Source: JABAQJ01 sp046327745 (GTDB taxonomy: Bacteria; Gemmatimonadota; Gemmatimonadetes; Gemmatimonadales; Gemmatimonadaceae). Taken from it: a DNA stretch of 64,000 nt. Position 1 is the first letter of the stretch, and every line of letters starts with the position of its first letter. The position numbers were made by a program, and so were the translations under genes. Positions 1 through 8,844 of this stretch are shown in pieces. Below the pieces are notes generated by a model. It saw nothing but the letters and a program-made list of their open reading frames with translations, was not told the DNA's origin and did not search any database. The stretch spans positions 1 through 64,000 of the forward strand of contig JAXLXV010000012.1 of assembly GCA_046327745.1 (NCBI GenBank), read 5' to 3'.

Positions 1-596
1 AAAAGCTCCGTAGCCGCGGGCATTGGCGCCACGACGGGCCGACAGGTCGCCACCGACTGGGCCTGCTGGCCCAGCCATGCCGAGACCGTGGTCGTGACCT
101 TGGCACCGGCAAGGACCGCCCGGAACATGGGCTGCGCGACGCGAATGCTTCGGGCGAATCGCACGTCGCTGCCGTGCATGGTTAGTAGCAGCGGGCGCGC
201 GGTCATGGTGGCCGACGCGGCACCGATGATTCCAGCGGGAAACCACCAATGGGCGTGGATGACGTCTGGGGACCATTCACGCTGCAGCCGCAACGCGCTC
301 GCCACACCGCTAGCTAGAAGACCGGCGAGCGCCGACCGCCCTTTCCACGTGGCTCGCGCATCCTCGGCCATGGTACCCGTGTACGCGAGCGTTTCCCACG
401 AGCGTGGGGCGTACCGAAAGCGGTGGACGACGATGCCGCCAATCGTCTCCTCGCCGGCAAGCCCGGGGGCGCTCGGCGCCAGCACACGCACCTCAACGTC
501 CTCACGACCTAACGCGGTTGCGAGTCGCAGAAGGAACGAACCGGCCGCATCGCCCATCCAGCGCGGGTAGGAGTGGGTGATGAAGAGCACGCGCAT
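1..596 (-). CDS. Glycosyltransferase family 4, N-terminal part (truncated by window edge)
   Basis: The gene starts at the ATG at 596 and is still open at base 1, so only about 198 N-terminal residues are visible. They begin MRVLFITHSYPRWMGD and contain the HAHWWFPAG and MHGSDVRF segments typical of the first Rossmann-like domain of GT-B glycosyltransferases (Glyco_transf_4). The nucleotide-sugar-binding C-terminal domain lies outside the window. By family it would transfer a sugar from a nucleotide donor to a glycolipid or polysaccharide at the inner face of the cytoplasmic membrane. It follows the family 2 glycosyltransferase by 14 bases and is probably in the same transcript. Donor and acceptor cannot be told. 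Confidence 0.8.
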   Translation of the reverse strand, partial: MRVLFITHSYPRWMGDAAGSFLLRLATALGREDVEVRVLAPSAPGLAGEETIGGIVVHRFRYAPRSWETLAYTGTMAEDARATWKGRSALAGLLASGVASALRLQREWSPDVIHAHWWFPAGIIGAASATMTARPLLLTMHGSDVRFARSIRVAQPMFRAVLAGAKVTTTVSAWLGQQAQSVATCRPVVAPMPAATEL

Positions 597-610
597 ATGG
601 ACCGCGCGCG

Positions 611-1618
611 TCAGCGATCGTGCTGGCGGTCCGCGATCAGGCGTTGCACCTCGCGCAACTGAGCCCGCATCCCGGCCACCTGTTCGCCAAGCAGGCCGGT
701 GGCGAAGAACACCGAACCCAGAATGAGGCACGTCTGGATCAACGTCCACACCCAGCGCAGGCCGATCCCCGTCGCCGCCAGGACAATCAAGGCCGTGACG
801 CCCGCCAGTACGCCCAGCGCGAAGAGCGCCGCACCTAGGCCTCCGAATAGCAGGAGGGGTTTCATGGCGAATCGCAGCTCAAACCACACCGACAGCATGT
901 CCAGCACGCCGACTGGAATCCGGCTGAGGCCGAACTTTGACTTCCCGGCGTGTCGCGGATACAGCGGCACGGGGATTTCCGCCACCGAGAAGCCTTGGGC
1001 CGCCGCAAGGACAATCATGTACCGATGCCAGTCCGGTCGCATCGGCAGCACCTCCATGATCTCACGGCGGTACGCCTTCACGGAATTCAGGTCCTTCACT
1101 TTCACACGAAAGAGCAGCCGCGACAGGCCGTTGTAGATGCGAGAGACAAAGGCCTTCTCGTACTTCCCTTGCTTGAAGCCCGTGACCATGTCGGCTTCGT
1201 TGGCAAGGATCGGCGCCACGAGTCGCGGAATATCCTCCGGCTTGAATTGCAGATCCGCCGGATAGAACACCATCACATCACCCGTCGCGGCCAAGTAGCC
1301 GGTGCGCAGGGCGTCGGCAATGCCACGGCGCGACCGGTGCCGAGCGGTGCGGAGGAACGGGTAGCGGGTCTTGAGTTGTTCCAGGACCTCCCACGTGTCG
1401 TCCTCGGACCCGTCGTCGACGACGATGACTTCATAGGACGCCGCCGAGGTGGCTAGTGCGGCCTCCGTCAGCTCCAAGAACAGCGGGAGGTTCTGGGCCT
1501 CGTCCTTGGCGGGAACGAGTACGGAGACGTCTGGACGTTGGTTGGCCGAACGAGCCGCGCTTCCGGAGGCCGCGCGGTCGCGCACCGGCTCCGTGGCGGT
1601 CCGCACGTCGAGCGTCAC
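611..1618 (-). CDS. Family 2 glycosyltransferase with C-terminal membrane anchor (polyprenyl-phosphate sugar synthase type)
   Basis: 335 residues from a GTG at 1618, two bases past the rpoN stop. Residues about 30-240 form a GT-A domain with VSVLVPAKDEAQN, VIVVDDGSEDD and a YPADLQF segment in the DxD position. Two hydrophobic helices follow (about 255-285 and 290-312), then a short basic tail. This layout is that of DPM1/GtrB-like enzymes that load a sugar onto undecaprenyl phosphate at the cytoplasmic membrane. With the family 4 enzyme downstream and the LPS genes upstream, a role in cell-surface glycan synthesis is likely. The exact sugar is not predictable. Confidence 0.85.
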   Translation of the reverse strand: MTLDVRTATEPVRDRAASGSAARSANQRPDVSVLVPAKDEAQNLPLFLELTEAALATSAASYEVIVVDDGSEDDTWEVLEQLKTRYPFLRTARHRSRRGIADALRTGYLAATGDVMVFYPADLQFKPEDIPRLVAPILANEADMVTGFKQGKYEKAFVSRIYNGLSRLLFRVKVKDLNSVKAYRREIMEVLPMRPDWHRYMIVLAAAQGFSVAEIPVPLYPRHAGKSKFGLSRIPVGVLDMLSVWFELRFAMKPLLLFGGLGAALFALGVLAGVTALIVLAATGIGLRWVWTLIQTCLILGSVFFATGLLGEQVAGMRAQLREVQRLIADRQHDR

Positions 1619-1620
1619 GG

Positions 1621-3120
1621 TCAGACCCGCTTGCGCATGCGGGCGGACAACACGCCCAGTTGGTCTCGGTATTTGGCGACGGTACGCCGCGCGATGTTCA
1701 CGCCATGGTCGCGCAGAATGTTGACGATGGCCTGGTCCGTCAGCGGATTTCGCGGGTCTTCGTTCGTCACGAGTTTCTCAATCTGGTCCTTGATGCCGCG
1801 GGCCGAGACGTCTTCTCCGCCCGTGGTACTCAATCCAGAAGAGAAAAAGAACTTCAAAGGCAGGACGCCGCGAGGGGTCTGAACAAACTTCTCGTTGGTG
1901 ACGCGGCTGACGGTGCTTTCGTGCATGCCGATGTGCTCGGCCACTTCGCGCAGGGTCAGGGGCTTGAGATACTGAACACCCTTTTCGAAGAAGTCCCGCT
2001 GCCGCTCCACGATGTAGTTCATGACCTTGAGCATGGTTTGACGCCGCTGCTCAATGGCCTGGATCATCCAGTTTGCCGAATTCAGCTTGCTGGAGATGAA
2101 TTCCTTGTTCTCGGTATCGAACTTCCGTTTGTCCCGCGCGATCTCCTGATAGGCGCGACTCAGTCGCAGGCGCGGAAGATTGGAATCGTTGTTGAAGATC
2201 TGATACTTGCCATCGATCTTCTCCACGACCAGATCCGGGACGATATAGGAATCGTTGGCCTGGCTGTATCGGAGGCCGGGCTTTGGATCCAGCTTGGCCA
2301 CTTCGTCGGCGGCAGCCTGTACGTCGGTGGGCGATACGCCGAAGCGCTTTGAGATTTCACTCCAGCGATGCGAGATCAGTTCGTCGAACGCGTCACGGAC
2401 CAAGCGCCCCTGCAAGGTCTCCTCGGCCTTTTCATCGCGTAACTGGAGGAGCAGGCACTCACGCAAGTTGCGCGCGCCGACCCCCGGCGGATCGAGCGTC
2501 TGCACGATGGCCAACATCTCTTCCGCGTCGTTCAGCTGATAGAGAGGCAGCGGCCCTTCGTGGCCGGCGCGTTCCGCGGCCTTGCTGATCTCATCGTTGA
2601 TGCTGGCGATGACTTCCTCGAGGGTGCACTCGAGGTATCCATCTTCGTTGATGTTGCCAATGAACTCGTCGGCCAGGACACGCTGCCTGTCCGTCAGATC
2701 CAACAATGCGATCTGATCTCGGAGGTGGTCGTCCAGTCCCCGGCTGGCCACCGTGACCGGCTCGTAGTATTCCCGCTCTTCGTGCTCTTCGCGCACGCCG
2801 CCCGTCTCGAACCCATCCAGCAGGATCTCTTCCCAGTCGACTTCCTCGGACGTGTCCTTGGCCGGTTCCTCGGTCGCCGTCGGCGCCTCCGCGAGGTCGG
2901 TGGGGGCAGGCTCTCCCTCTTCTTCGGCCGCCTGTTCCTGCTCCTCCTCTTCTTCCTCGGGCTCGAGCATTTCGAGGAAGGGGTTGGTCAGCAACTCCTG
3001 CTTCAAGTGTTGTTGCAGGTCCAACAGGGGCATGTACAGCAAGTCCATCGCCTGATACAGGCGTGGGTTGATCTTGAGTTCCTGGCGAAGCTGAGTGCTC
3101 TGGCTGAGCCCCGGCCTCAT
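1621..3120 (-). CDS. rpoN: RNA polymerase sigma-54 factor
   Basis: 499 residues. Region I (1-50) is glutamine- and leucine-rich, beginning MRPGLSQSTQLRQELKINP. Region II is unusually acidic, with a near-continuous Glu run at about 53-70 and more acid to residue 98. The core-binding and DNA-binding regions follow. The RpoN box ARRTVAKYRD is at about 477-486 and contacts the -24 promoter element. Sigma-54 needs an ATP-driven enhancer-binding protein; none is in the window. The ATG overlaps the lptB stop by four bases. The order lptC-lptA-lptB-rpoN matches the well-known enterobacterial arrangement. I saw no convincing -24/-12 promoter here. Confidence 0.97.
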   Translation of the reverse strand: MRPGLSQSTQLRQELKINPRLYQAMDLLYMPLLDLQQHLKQELLTNPFLEMLEPEEEEEEQEQAAEEEGEPAPTDLAEAPTATEEPAKDTSEEVDWEEILLDGFETGGVREEHEEREYYEPVTVASRGLDDHLRDQIALLDLTDRQRVLADEFIGNINEDGYLECTLEEVIASINDEISKAAERAGHEGPLPLYQLNDAEEMLAIVQTLDPPGVGARNLRECLLLQLRDEKAEETLQGRLVRDAFDELISHRWSEISKRFGVSPTDVQAAADEVAKLDPKPGLRYSQANDSYIVPDLVVEKIDGKYQIFNNDSNLPRLRLSRAYQEIARDKRKFDTENKEFISSKLNSANWMIQAIEQRRQTMLKVMNYIVERQRDFFEKGVQYLKPLTLREVAEHIGMHESTVSRVTNEKFVQTPRGVLPLKFFFSSGLSTTGGEDVSARGIKDQIEKLVTNEDPRNPLTDQAIVNILRDHGVNIARRTVAKYRDQLGVLSARMRKRV

Positions 3121-4334
3121 CGGGCGCCTCCCTCCTGAGCCAAACGGGACCGCAATCGAGCGGTCAGCGTGGGTCCGAGGTAGTTGTGCGAGACTTCGTC
3201 ATTCATGACCAAGTCTCGTACCGTCCCGGAAACCTTCACTTGACCATCAAACATGATGTAAGCGCGATCGACGATGTCCAAAGTTTGCTCAACGTTATGG
3301 TCCGAGATCAGGACTCCAATGCCGCGATGCCTCAGGCCCGCCACGATGGACTGAATGTCATGAACGGCGATGGGATCGACGCCCGCGAACGGCTCGTCGA
3401 GCATCATGAACTTGGGTTGCGTCACCAGCGCCCGGGTGATTTCCAGCCGGCGCCGTTCTCCCCCGGACAGAGAGTACGCCTTGTTGTTGCGAAGGTGCTT
3501 GATATTCAGCTCGTCCAGCAGGCCTTCTAATCTTGCTCGACGCTCTTCTTTGCTCAGAGGCAACGTTTCCAGGATCGCCAGGATGTTCTCTTCGACGGAG
3601 AGCTTCCTGAAGACCGATGGTTCCTGCGAAAGATAGCCGATTCCCCGTCGCGAGCGGCGGTACATCGGCATCTTCGTAATATCCTCGCCGTCCAGCAAGA
3701 TTCTGCCGGCCAGTGGCTTGATCAGCCCGACGATCATGTAAAACGTCGTGGTCTTTCCTGCCCCGTTTGGCCCCAAGAGCCCTACGATCTCGCCTTGCCG
3801 AAGCTCCACGTTCACGTCGTGGACGACGCGACGCTTCTTGTAGGCTTTGAGCAGACCCTGCCCCTCCAGCACGCTTCCCACCGCGCTTGGCGCGGTCTCC
3901 GGCGTTGCCCGGGGACCCACCGTGGCGTGCTCGCCGGTAAGGCGCAACGCCGTGGCAACGTCGCGTTGGTGCGGTGCGATCTGTTCCCACAGGGCCGGCG
4001 ACAACTGGACCCGCACGTGGTCGCCGCCAGTTAAGCGCGCCGGAAACTCGACATGGTTGCTACTCGTCAGGCGCGGCAGGACCGACGAGACCAGGAACGT
4101 GCGCACTTCGTCCAGGCTCAGGCGTCCCGCCTCGCGATCCGCGTCCAGGCCGCGCGTCCTCAGGGATTCGAGGTAGTCTTCACGGAAGCGCAGCACGACG
4201 GCGTCAAGCGGAGCGGAACCTCGCTCGTCGCATTCGGACACGATGGCGTGCAGCGCAAACGCTATGGACCGATCGCCGCCGGCAATGCGGTCGACGAGTG
4301 TGGTGAGTGTTGTGGGCTCGGAGGCGTCGCTCAT
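3117..4334 (-). CDS. lptB: LPS export ABC transporter ATP-binding protein LptB with extra N-terminal region
   Basis: 405 residues; usual LptB is about 240. Residues 154-400 are a full LptB: Walker A GPNGAGKTT (188-196), Q-loop in YLSQEPSVF, signature LSGGE (289-293), Walker B with D313-E314, and switch H346. It powers LPS extraction from the inner membrane with LptF/LptG, which are not here. Residues 1-153 are an additional hydrophilic region that I do not recognise. It is in frame, starts at an ATG overlapping the lptA stop, and there is no good internal start before the ABC domain. Coupled upstream to lptA and downstream to rpoN. Confidence 0.93.
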   Translation of the reverse strand: MSDASEPTTLTTLVDRIAGGDRSIAFALHAIVSECDERGSAPLDAVVLRFREDYLESLRTRGLDADREAGRLSLDEVRTFLVSSVLPRLTSSNHVEFPARLTGGDHVRVQLSPALWEQIAPHQRDVATALRLTGEHATVGPRATPETAPSAVGSVLEGQGLLKAYKKRRVVHDVNVELRQGEIVGLLGPNGAGKTTTFYMIVGLIKPLAGRILLDGEDITKMPMYRRSRRGIGYLSQEPSVFRKLSVEENILAILETLPLSKEERRARLEGLLDELNIKHLRNNKAYSLSGGERRRLEITRALVTQPKFMMLDEPFAGVDPIAVHDIQSIVAGLRHRGIGVLISDHNVEQTLDIVDRAYIMFDGQVKVSGTVRDLVMNDEVSHNYLGPTLTARLRSRLAQEGGAR

Positions 4335-5911
4335 CGAACGCTCCCTGGTCGCCGAGAGGGACGGCGCGGTGTTATGCCTCCCTGACCGGCACGCGGCCGT
4401 GCCTTTGGCTTCGCCTTGCCTTTGGTTGCCTTTGTGGTATCAGCGACGGCTTCGAGATACATGCCGGAAACGGAATCGGAGACGGTGACGGTCTGCACGT
4501 CACCAGCGGCGAAGTCGACGCGAATGGCCCGCCCGCGAACATAGTTCACTCCGGGTTTGTCCTTTTCGCCACGATTGGATGGCACCTGATAGTATGAGCT
4601 GGCGGAACCAGTGGCGAGAATCGCACGCACCTTAGGCTTGCTGGAGGTGTCGGTGGCCGGGACGGAATCGAACGAAGCAATAATGGTGTCACCCCGGAGC
4701 CAATCTCGTTCATCGGAAACGATCTTGGACGAGTCAGGGTCGGATTCGGCGTACGCTTTGCGAATGGCGTGCAGCTCGCGCACGCGCTGATGCGGCATTT
4801 GCACGTCCAGGGAGTCGGCCACGATGTCCCGTTCGGGCGTCGTAGCGCGAGAGCCGCCAGGACCAAAAGCAAAGGCGCGGTCCAGCTTGTTCTCCGTTAC
4901 CCTAAGGTCAATCGTGTCCGAGACGAGCTGCAAGTCTTTGCTCACGGCGCGCGCCGAGTCTAGCGCGACGACACGATTGACCTGACGGGACGCGCCATAG
5001 ACGTCAATCACCCGGCCCTTGAGCGTGTACGGCTGATCGCTCTTGCTTTCGATCACCGGCCCTTTCATGAGCCGCGACCACTGCTTGCCGTTGTCCAAGT
5101 AGGCCGAGTCGCCCGTTGCCACCAGGTCGGTGCGATTCAACACGACCTTGCCGTTGGCGATGTAGATGGAATCCCCATCGGCCGTGATCTCATTGGCGTT
5201 AAGGTTCGTTGGCGGCTGAGGACGTCCCAGGGAGTCCTTATCTACGAATGAAAGTGCTGGCCGCCCCGTGGCGACCAGCTTGGCCCGCGGCCGCAACCCG
5301 CGCACGGCGCGGTAGTACTCAGCGCGCGGCGCCAGCATGGTGGCGCCATTACGCAGCACGGCGCGGACGTTGCCTTCCATCAGGATCCGTTCTTCGGCAC
5401 GGAAATAGGTCGCGCGCTGCGCATTGATCGTGACGCGTGGTTCCTTGTACTCCGTGTTGCCAATCAGGATGTACAATCGCGACTGATCGTTCAGCTCGGC
5501 GCTGTCTGACCGGATCGTCGTTTCCTGACCGCGACATCGGCCGAATACGCCGCCCCCAACGTAGGTGAAATACTTCGACGAGACGGGATCCTGCACGGAC
5601 TGTGATCGCGTCTCTGGCGTATTCTCGAGGTCCATGACGCAACGCTCGCCAGGCTTGTCCGGCACTGGGGGCTTGGCTGGTGCGGGTGTCGGAGCCGGCG
5701 GGGTCGCCGCGCTGTCGGTCTTGGCCTTCGCCGTATCGGCAGCTCCAACTTGCGGCCGGGGGGCGCCGGGCGGTGTAACCGCGCGCGTGGTGGTGTCACC
5801 GACGGCGGCTTTACCCGGAGCACGGGCCGGCGCCGGACGACTCTTTGGTCCGCCTCCGTGGCACGCGGCAAGCGCCACGATCACCCAAAATCCACGCGCG
5901 ATCCGTCTCAT
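4331..5911 (-). CDS. lptA: LptA/OstA-like LPS transport protein, predicted lipoprotein
   Basis: 526 residues, far longer than the ~185 of a standard LptA. A short signal peptide ends in the lipobox LAAC (Cys17). A Pro/Ala/Thr-rich linker runs to about residue 90. The rest is repeated OstA-like beta segments, for example TTIRSDSAELND, ATYFRAEERILMEGNV and ANEITADGDSIYIANGKVVL. The tail is Lys/Arg/Pro-rich. By family it forms part of the periplasmic bridge carrying LPS from LptBFG to the outer membrane. Assignment rests on the OstA pattern and on its place between lptC and lptB with four-base overlaps at both ends. It might combine LptA with the N-terminal jellyroll role of LptD. Confidence 0.8.
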   Translation of the reverse strand: MRRIARGFWVIVALAACHGGGPKSRPAPARAPGKAAVGDTTTRAVTPPGAPRPQVGAADTAKAKTDSAATPPAPTPAPAKPPVPDKPGERCVMDLENTPETRSQSVQDPVSSKYFTYVGGGVFGRCRGQETTIRSDSAELNDQSRLYILIGNTEYKEPRVTINAQRATYFRAEERILMEGNVRAVLRNGATMLAPRAEYYRAVRGLRPRAKLVATGRPALSFVDKDSLGRPQPPTNLNANEITADGDSIYIANGKVVLNRTDLVATGDSAYLDNGKQWSRLMKGPVIESKSDQPYTLKGRVIDVYGASRQVNRVVALDSARAVSKDLQLVSDTIDLRVTENKLDRAFAFGPGGSRATTPERDIVADSLDVQMPHQRVRELHAIRKAYAESDPDSSKIVSDERDWLRGDTIIASFDSVPATDTSSKPKVRAILATGSASSYYQVPSNRGEKDKPGVNYVRGRAIRVDFAAGDVQTVTVSDSVSGMYLEAVADTTKATKGKAKPKARPRAGQGGITPRRPSRRPGSVR

Positions 5912-6459
5912 TGCTTCGGGATCGTGATTTCCTGACCGAATGCCTTGGCATTCCGCAGGACCTTGATGTTCTTCAGGTCGGGATCCGAAATGAACCCGAT
6001 GCCCTCGATGCGTCGATCGGTCTGGGTGAGGATGAAAACGCTGTCGCTGGAGATCTCGTTCCGGCCCGGGTCGTACCGGAGGTGCGGCGATTCCAGCTTG
6101 CGACCGTCCGTGGTCACGACGACCACCATGCCGCGAGCCTCCATGGTGCCCAAACGCGAGTTGTACTGCCCCGTTAGGCTGGTGAGGGTCGCATTCTTTT
6201 CGCCAGTGACCTTATAAAACTCGGTCCGCACCTTTCGAAGGTCCGTCCGCGTATTCTGATCGTACATGTACGCGGTGTCGGCTTTCACCTCAGCGCGGCG
6301 AACCCCAGCATCGCTCAGGAGAAACCAGACCCCAAACATCATTTGGTCAGCTGAGTCGGGGATGACGGCCGACTTGGCCACCGGTGGCGCTGGCGACGCC
6401 CCTTGGCACGCGGTGCCAAGGATCAAGGCAGAAATAAGTACGGGCAGAGTGCGGCTCAT
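5908..6459 (-). CDS. lptC: LptC-like LPS export protein
   Basis: 183 residues. The N-terminus is a hydrophobic signal followed by a Cys at 18 (ILGTAC), a weak lipobox rather than the uncleaved transmembrane anchor usual in LptC. The body has alternating beta-strand patterns such as VWFLLSDAGVRRAEVKADTA, TDGRKLESPHLRYD and VFILTQTDRRIEGIGF, which match the LptC family (YrbK, DUF1239). Its role would be to pass LPS from LptBFG to LptA. It overlaps kdsD and lptA by four bases each, the same order as in enterobacteria. Membrane topology is uncertain. Confidence 0.82.
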   Translation of the reverse strand: MSRTLPVLISALILGTACQGASPAPPVAKSAVIPDSADQMMFGVWFLLSDAGVRRAEVKADTAYMYDQNTRTDLRKVRTEFYKVTGEKNATLTSLTGQYNSRLGTMEARGMVVVVTTDGRKLESPHLRYDPGRNEISSDSVFILTQTDRRIEGIGFISDPDLKNIKVLRNAKAFGQEITIPKQ

Positions 6460-7421
6460 GCCACACCCGCCCGCATCAGGTCGTGCAGGTGGATCACACC
6501 GATCACGCGTTGTTCGGGGTCCAAAACGGGCATCGCCATGATGCCGATTTGCTCCATGCGGTACACCACGGCACTGCCGAGTTCCTCTGAGGTTGCGAGC
6601 TTTGGCGCGCGAATCATGACGCTGCCGACGGGGAGGTCGAGAAAATTATCCTCTCGCTCCAGCAAACGCGTCAGATCGCCCGCGGTGAAGACGCCGAGCA
6701 CCCGCCGATCCGCATCTGCTACCACGACAATGCCGCGTCGCTCCGCCAAGAGAACGACGGCTTCTCGCATGAGCGCCTGAGGGCCAAGGAGCGGGAGCCG
6801 CTCCGTCTCCATGACGTCGCGCACACGCAGGAGCAGCCGGCGACCGAGTGAACCTCCTGGGTGCAGCCGGGCAAAATCCTCTCGGCGGAAACCCTTGTGC
6901 TCAAGGATCGCGACGGCCAAGGCATCGCCGAGGGCAAGCGCCGCGGTCGTCGACGTGGTGGGCGCCAGGTCATGTGGGCAGGCCTCTTCACGGACCCAGG
7001 CATCCAACGCCACGTCGCACTCGCGTGCCAAGGACGACGCCACATTTCCGGTCAGGGCAACGCAACGTGCGCCGAATCGCTTCAGGTGCTGCAGCAGGAC
7101 GAGGAGCTCCTCGGACTCTCCGCTCTTGGAGAGCAGAATCGCGATGTCATCGGTGTCCACCAGCCCCAGGTCGCCGTGCAGCCCTTCGACCGGATGCAAG
7201 AAGGTGGCAGGTGTCCCCGTGGAGGTGAGCGTCGCCGCGATCTTGCGGGCGATCAGGCCGGACTTACCGACGCCGGCGACAATGACCCGTCCATCGGAGG
7301 AGGCGATCATCTGCACGGCGCGCACAAAGGGATCACCCAGACGGTACCCTACTTCCTCCAGCGCCTCACGTTCAAGCTGAATGACGTGCCGGCCTAACGA
7401 GAGAATTTCGTCGTGCGTCAT
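6456..7421 (-). CDS. kdsD: Arabinose-5-phosphate isomerase
   Basis: 321 residues counted from the ATG at 7421, which overlaps the kdsC stop; a longer upstream frame gives only an Arg-rich non-family sequence. The SIS domain (about 30-180) has VIVAGVGKSG, LHPVEGLHGDLG and LLSKSGESEE. Two CBS domains follow (about 200-315) with VRDVM and VGSVMIR. It converts ribulose 5-phosphate to arabinose 5-phosphate, the first step towards Kdo. The next three Kdo genes are directly upstream. KdsD, KpsF and GutQ are hard to separate by sequence, but the context favours KdsD. Confidence 0.94.
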   Translation of the reverse strand: MTHDEILSLGRHVIQLEREALEEVGYRLGDPFVRAVQMIASSDGRVIVAGVGKSGLIARKIAATLTSTGTPATFLHPVEGLHGDLGLVDTDDIAILLSKSGESEELLVLLQHLKRFGARCVALTGNVASSLARECDVALDAWVREEACPHDLAPTTSTTAALALGDALAVAILEHKGFRREDFARLHPGGSLGRRLLLRVRDVMETERLPLLGPQALMREAVVLLAERRGIVVVADADRRVLGVFTAGDLTRLLEREDNFLDLPVGSVMIRAPKLATSEELGSAVVYRMEQIGIMAMPVLDPEQRVIGVIHLHDLMRAGVA

Positions 7422-8011
7422 TCGGGCTCCCGATCGCGGCTGGCGACGTACTGTTCGACGAGTGGTGTCCATTGTCCACGGGCGCGCAGCAGGAGTTCGG
7501 CGACTTCGCGAATTGCGCCGCGGCCTCCTTCGCATCGCAGGCGAAGGGATGCCGCTCGCACGGCGTCGGCGGACGCATTGGCCACCACCACGGGAAGTCC
7601 TACGACGCGGAGGACGCCCAGATCGGGCAGGTCGTCGCCAACGAAGGCCACATCGCGGAACTCGATGCCGCGCCGCGCGAGAATGGCCCGCAAGGCGGGG
7701 AGTTTTCTCGCTTGAATGTCCTGGACTAATTCATCCACGCCAAGCTCGGCGGCGCGGTGCGCGACACTGTCAGATTTGCGTCCGGTGATGATGCCGACGG
7801 CGATGCCTGCGGCCTGCATCATCTTGATGCCCAGTCCGTCCTGGATGTCGTAGCGTTTGAGTTCAACGCGTTGACCGCCGGCATCCCCCAGGTAAATGCC
7901 CCCGTCGGTCATGACGCCATCCACGTCCAATCCAACGAATTGAATGCGCTTGGCCAGTGCAGGCGTCAGTCGGCGCGCCGGCGTTCGAGTCCGCTTGGCT
8001 GACGGGCTCAC
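7418..8011 (-). CDS. kdsC: 3-deoxy-D-manno-octulosonate 8-phosphate phosphatase
   Basis: 197 residues from a GTG at 8011 overlapping the kdsA stop. HAD motif I is DVDGVMTDG, with nucleophile Asp in the FVGLDVDG segment. Motif II is IITGRKS, and the last motif is FVGDDLPDLG, in the short cap-less form typical of tetrameric KdsC. It hydrolyses Kdo-8-phosphate to Kdo in the cytoplasm. The extra basic N-terminus (about 20 residues, rich in Arg and Thr) is probably disordered. It is followed by kdsD with a four-base overlap. Confidence 0.95.
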   Translation of the reverse strand: MSPSAKRTRTPARRLTPALAKRIQFVGLDVDGVMTDGGIYLGDAGGQRVELKRYDIQDGLGIKMMQAAGIAVGIITGRKSDSVAHRAAELGVDELVQDIQARKLPALRAILARRGIEFRDVAFVGDDLPDLGVLRVVGLPVVVANASADAVRAASLRLRCEGGRGAIREVAELLLRARGQWTPLVEQYVASRDREPE

Positions 8012-8843
8012 GAGAGACCCCGCACGGCCTTCCAGACAGCCACGGCACGCGTGATCACGCCTTCCAGCGCATCGAGCGGCAGCATGTTCGGGCCATCGCT
8101 CGGCGCACGATCCGGGGTGGGATGTGTTTCCAGAAACAGCCCATCGGCGCCGGCGGCGATGGCCGCCAGCGCCAACGTGGGGATGTACTCGCGCGCGCCG
8201 CCACTGGCGCCGCCTTCGCCTTGGCCCGGGCGCTGCACGGCGTGCGTGGCGTCGAACACAACCGGCGCATTCGTGGCCTCACGCATGCGGGGGATGGACC
8301 GCATATCCACAACGAGATCACCGTAGCCAAAGAACGACCCTCGCTCAGTGACCGCGACGCTGGTGTGACGGGCGTCGGCTCCGTCAGGTGAAACTCTGGC
8401 GCCCGTGACCTTGTCCACGGCCCCGCGCATACCTTCGGGGTGCATCCACTGCCCTTTCTTCACGTTCACCGACCGGCCGGTTGCTCCGCGGCCTGGAGCA
8501 AGTCCGTCTGTCGGCAAAGAAAGGCGGGAATCTGCAACACGTCCACGACCTCTCCCACTGGGCCGCACTGGTCCGGCAGGTGCACATCCGTGAGCACAGG
8601 AAGTCCGGTCGCCTGCCGGACGCGATCGAGCTTCGCCAGTCCTTCCGCGACCCCCGGGCCCCGAAATCCGGCGGCGTTCGATCGATTGGCCTTGTCGAAG
8701 CTCGCCTTGTACACGATGCCGCCCGGCAGCAGCGTCGAGAGTTCGGCCAGGTGTCGCCCGACCTGAAGGTTCAGGGCGTCGTCTTCAAGGACACAGGGAC
8801 CGGCAATGAGAAACAGCTGGTCTCGCGGAAATCGCCAAGCCAT
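8008..8843 (-). pseudogene. kdsA: Kdo-8-phosphate synthase, interrupted by a single-base frameshift
   Basis: KdsA condenses arabinose 5-phosphate with phosphoenolpyruvate. The N-terminal half begins MAWRFPRDQLFLIAGPCVLED at 8843 and runs in frame to FLCRQTDLLQAAE. The C-terminal half, from about ATGRSVNVKKGQWMHPEGM to the stop at 8008, is in another frame. Adding one base between about 8484 and 8489 joins the two into a ~278-residue protein with all expected blocks (DVHLPDQC, FGYGDLVVDMRS, FDATHAVQ, LETHPTPDRAPSDG). Both halves keep normal coding character, so the break is recent or a sequence error. It lies in an intact Kdo operon where loss would be hard to tolerate. Confidence 0.9.
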
Positions 8844-8844
8844 G

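Noticed and set aside
8466..8510. Programmed frameshift as explanation of the kdsA break
   Set aside because: There is no slippery heptamer or downstream pseudoknot evident, and kdsA is not known to use recoding; a base error or mutation is simpler.
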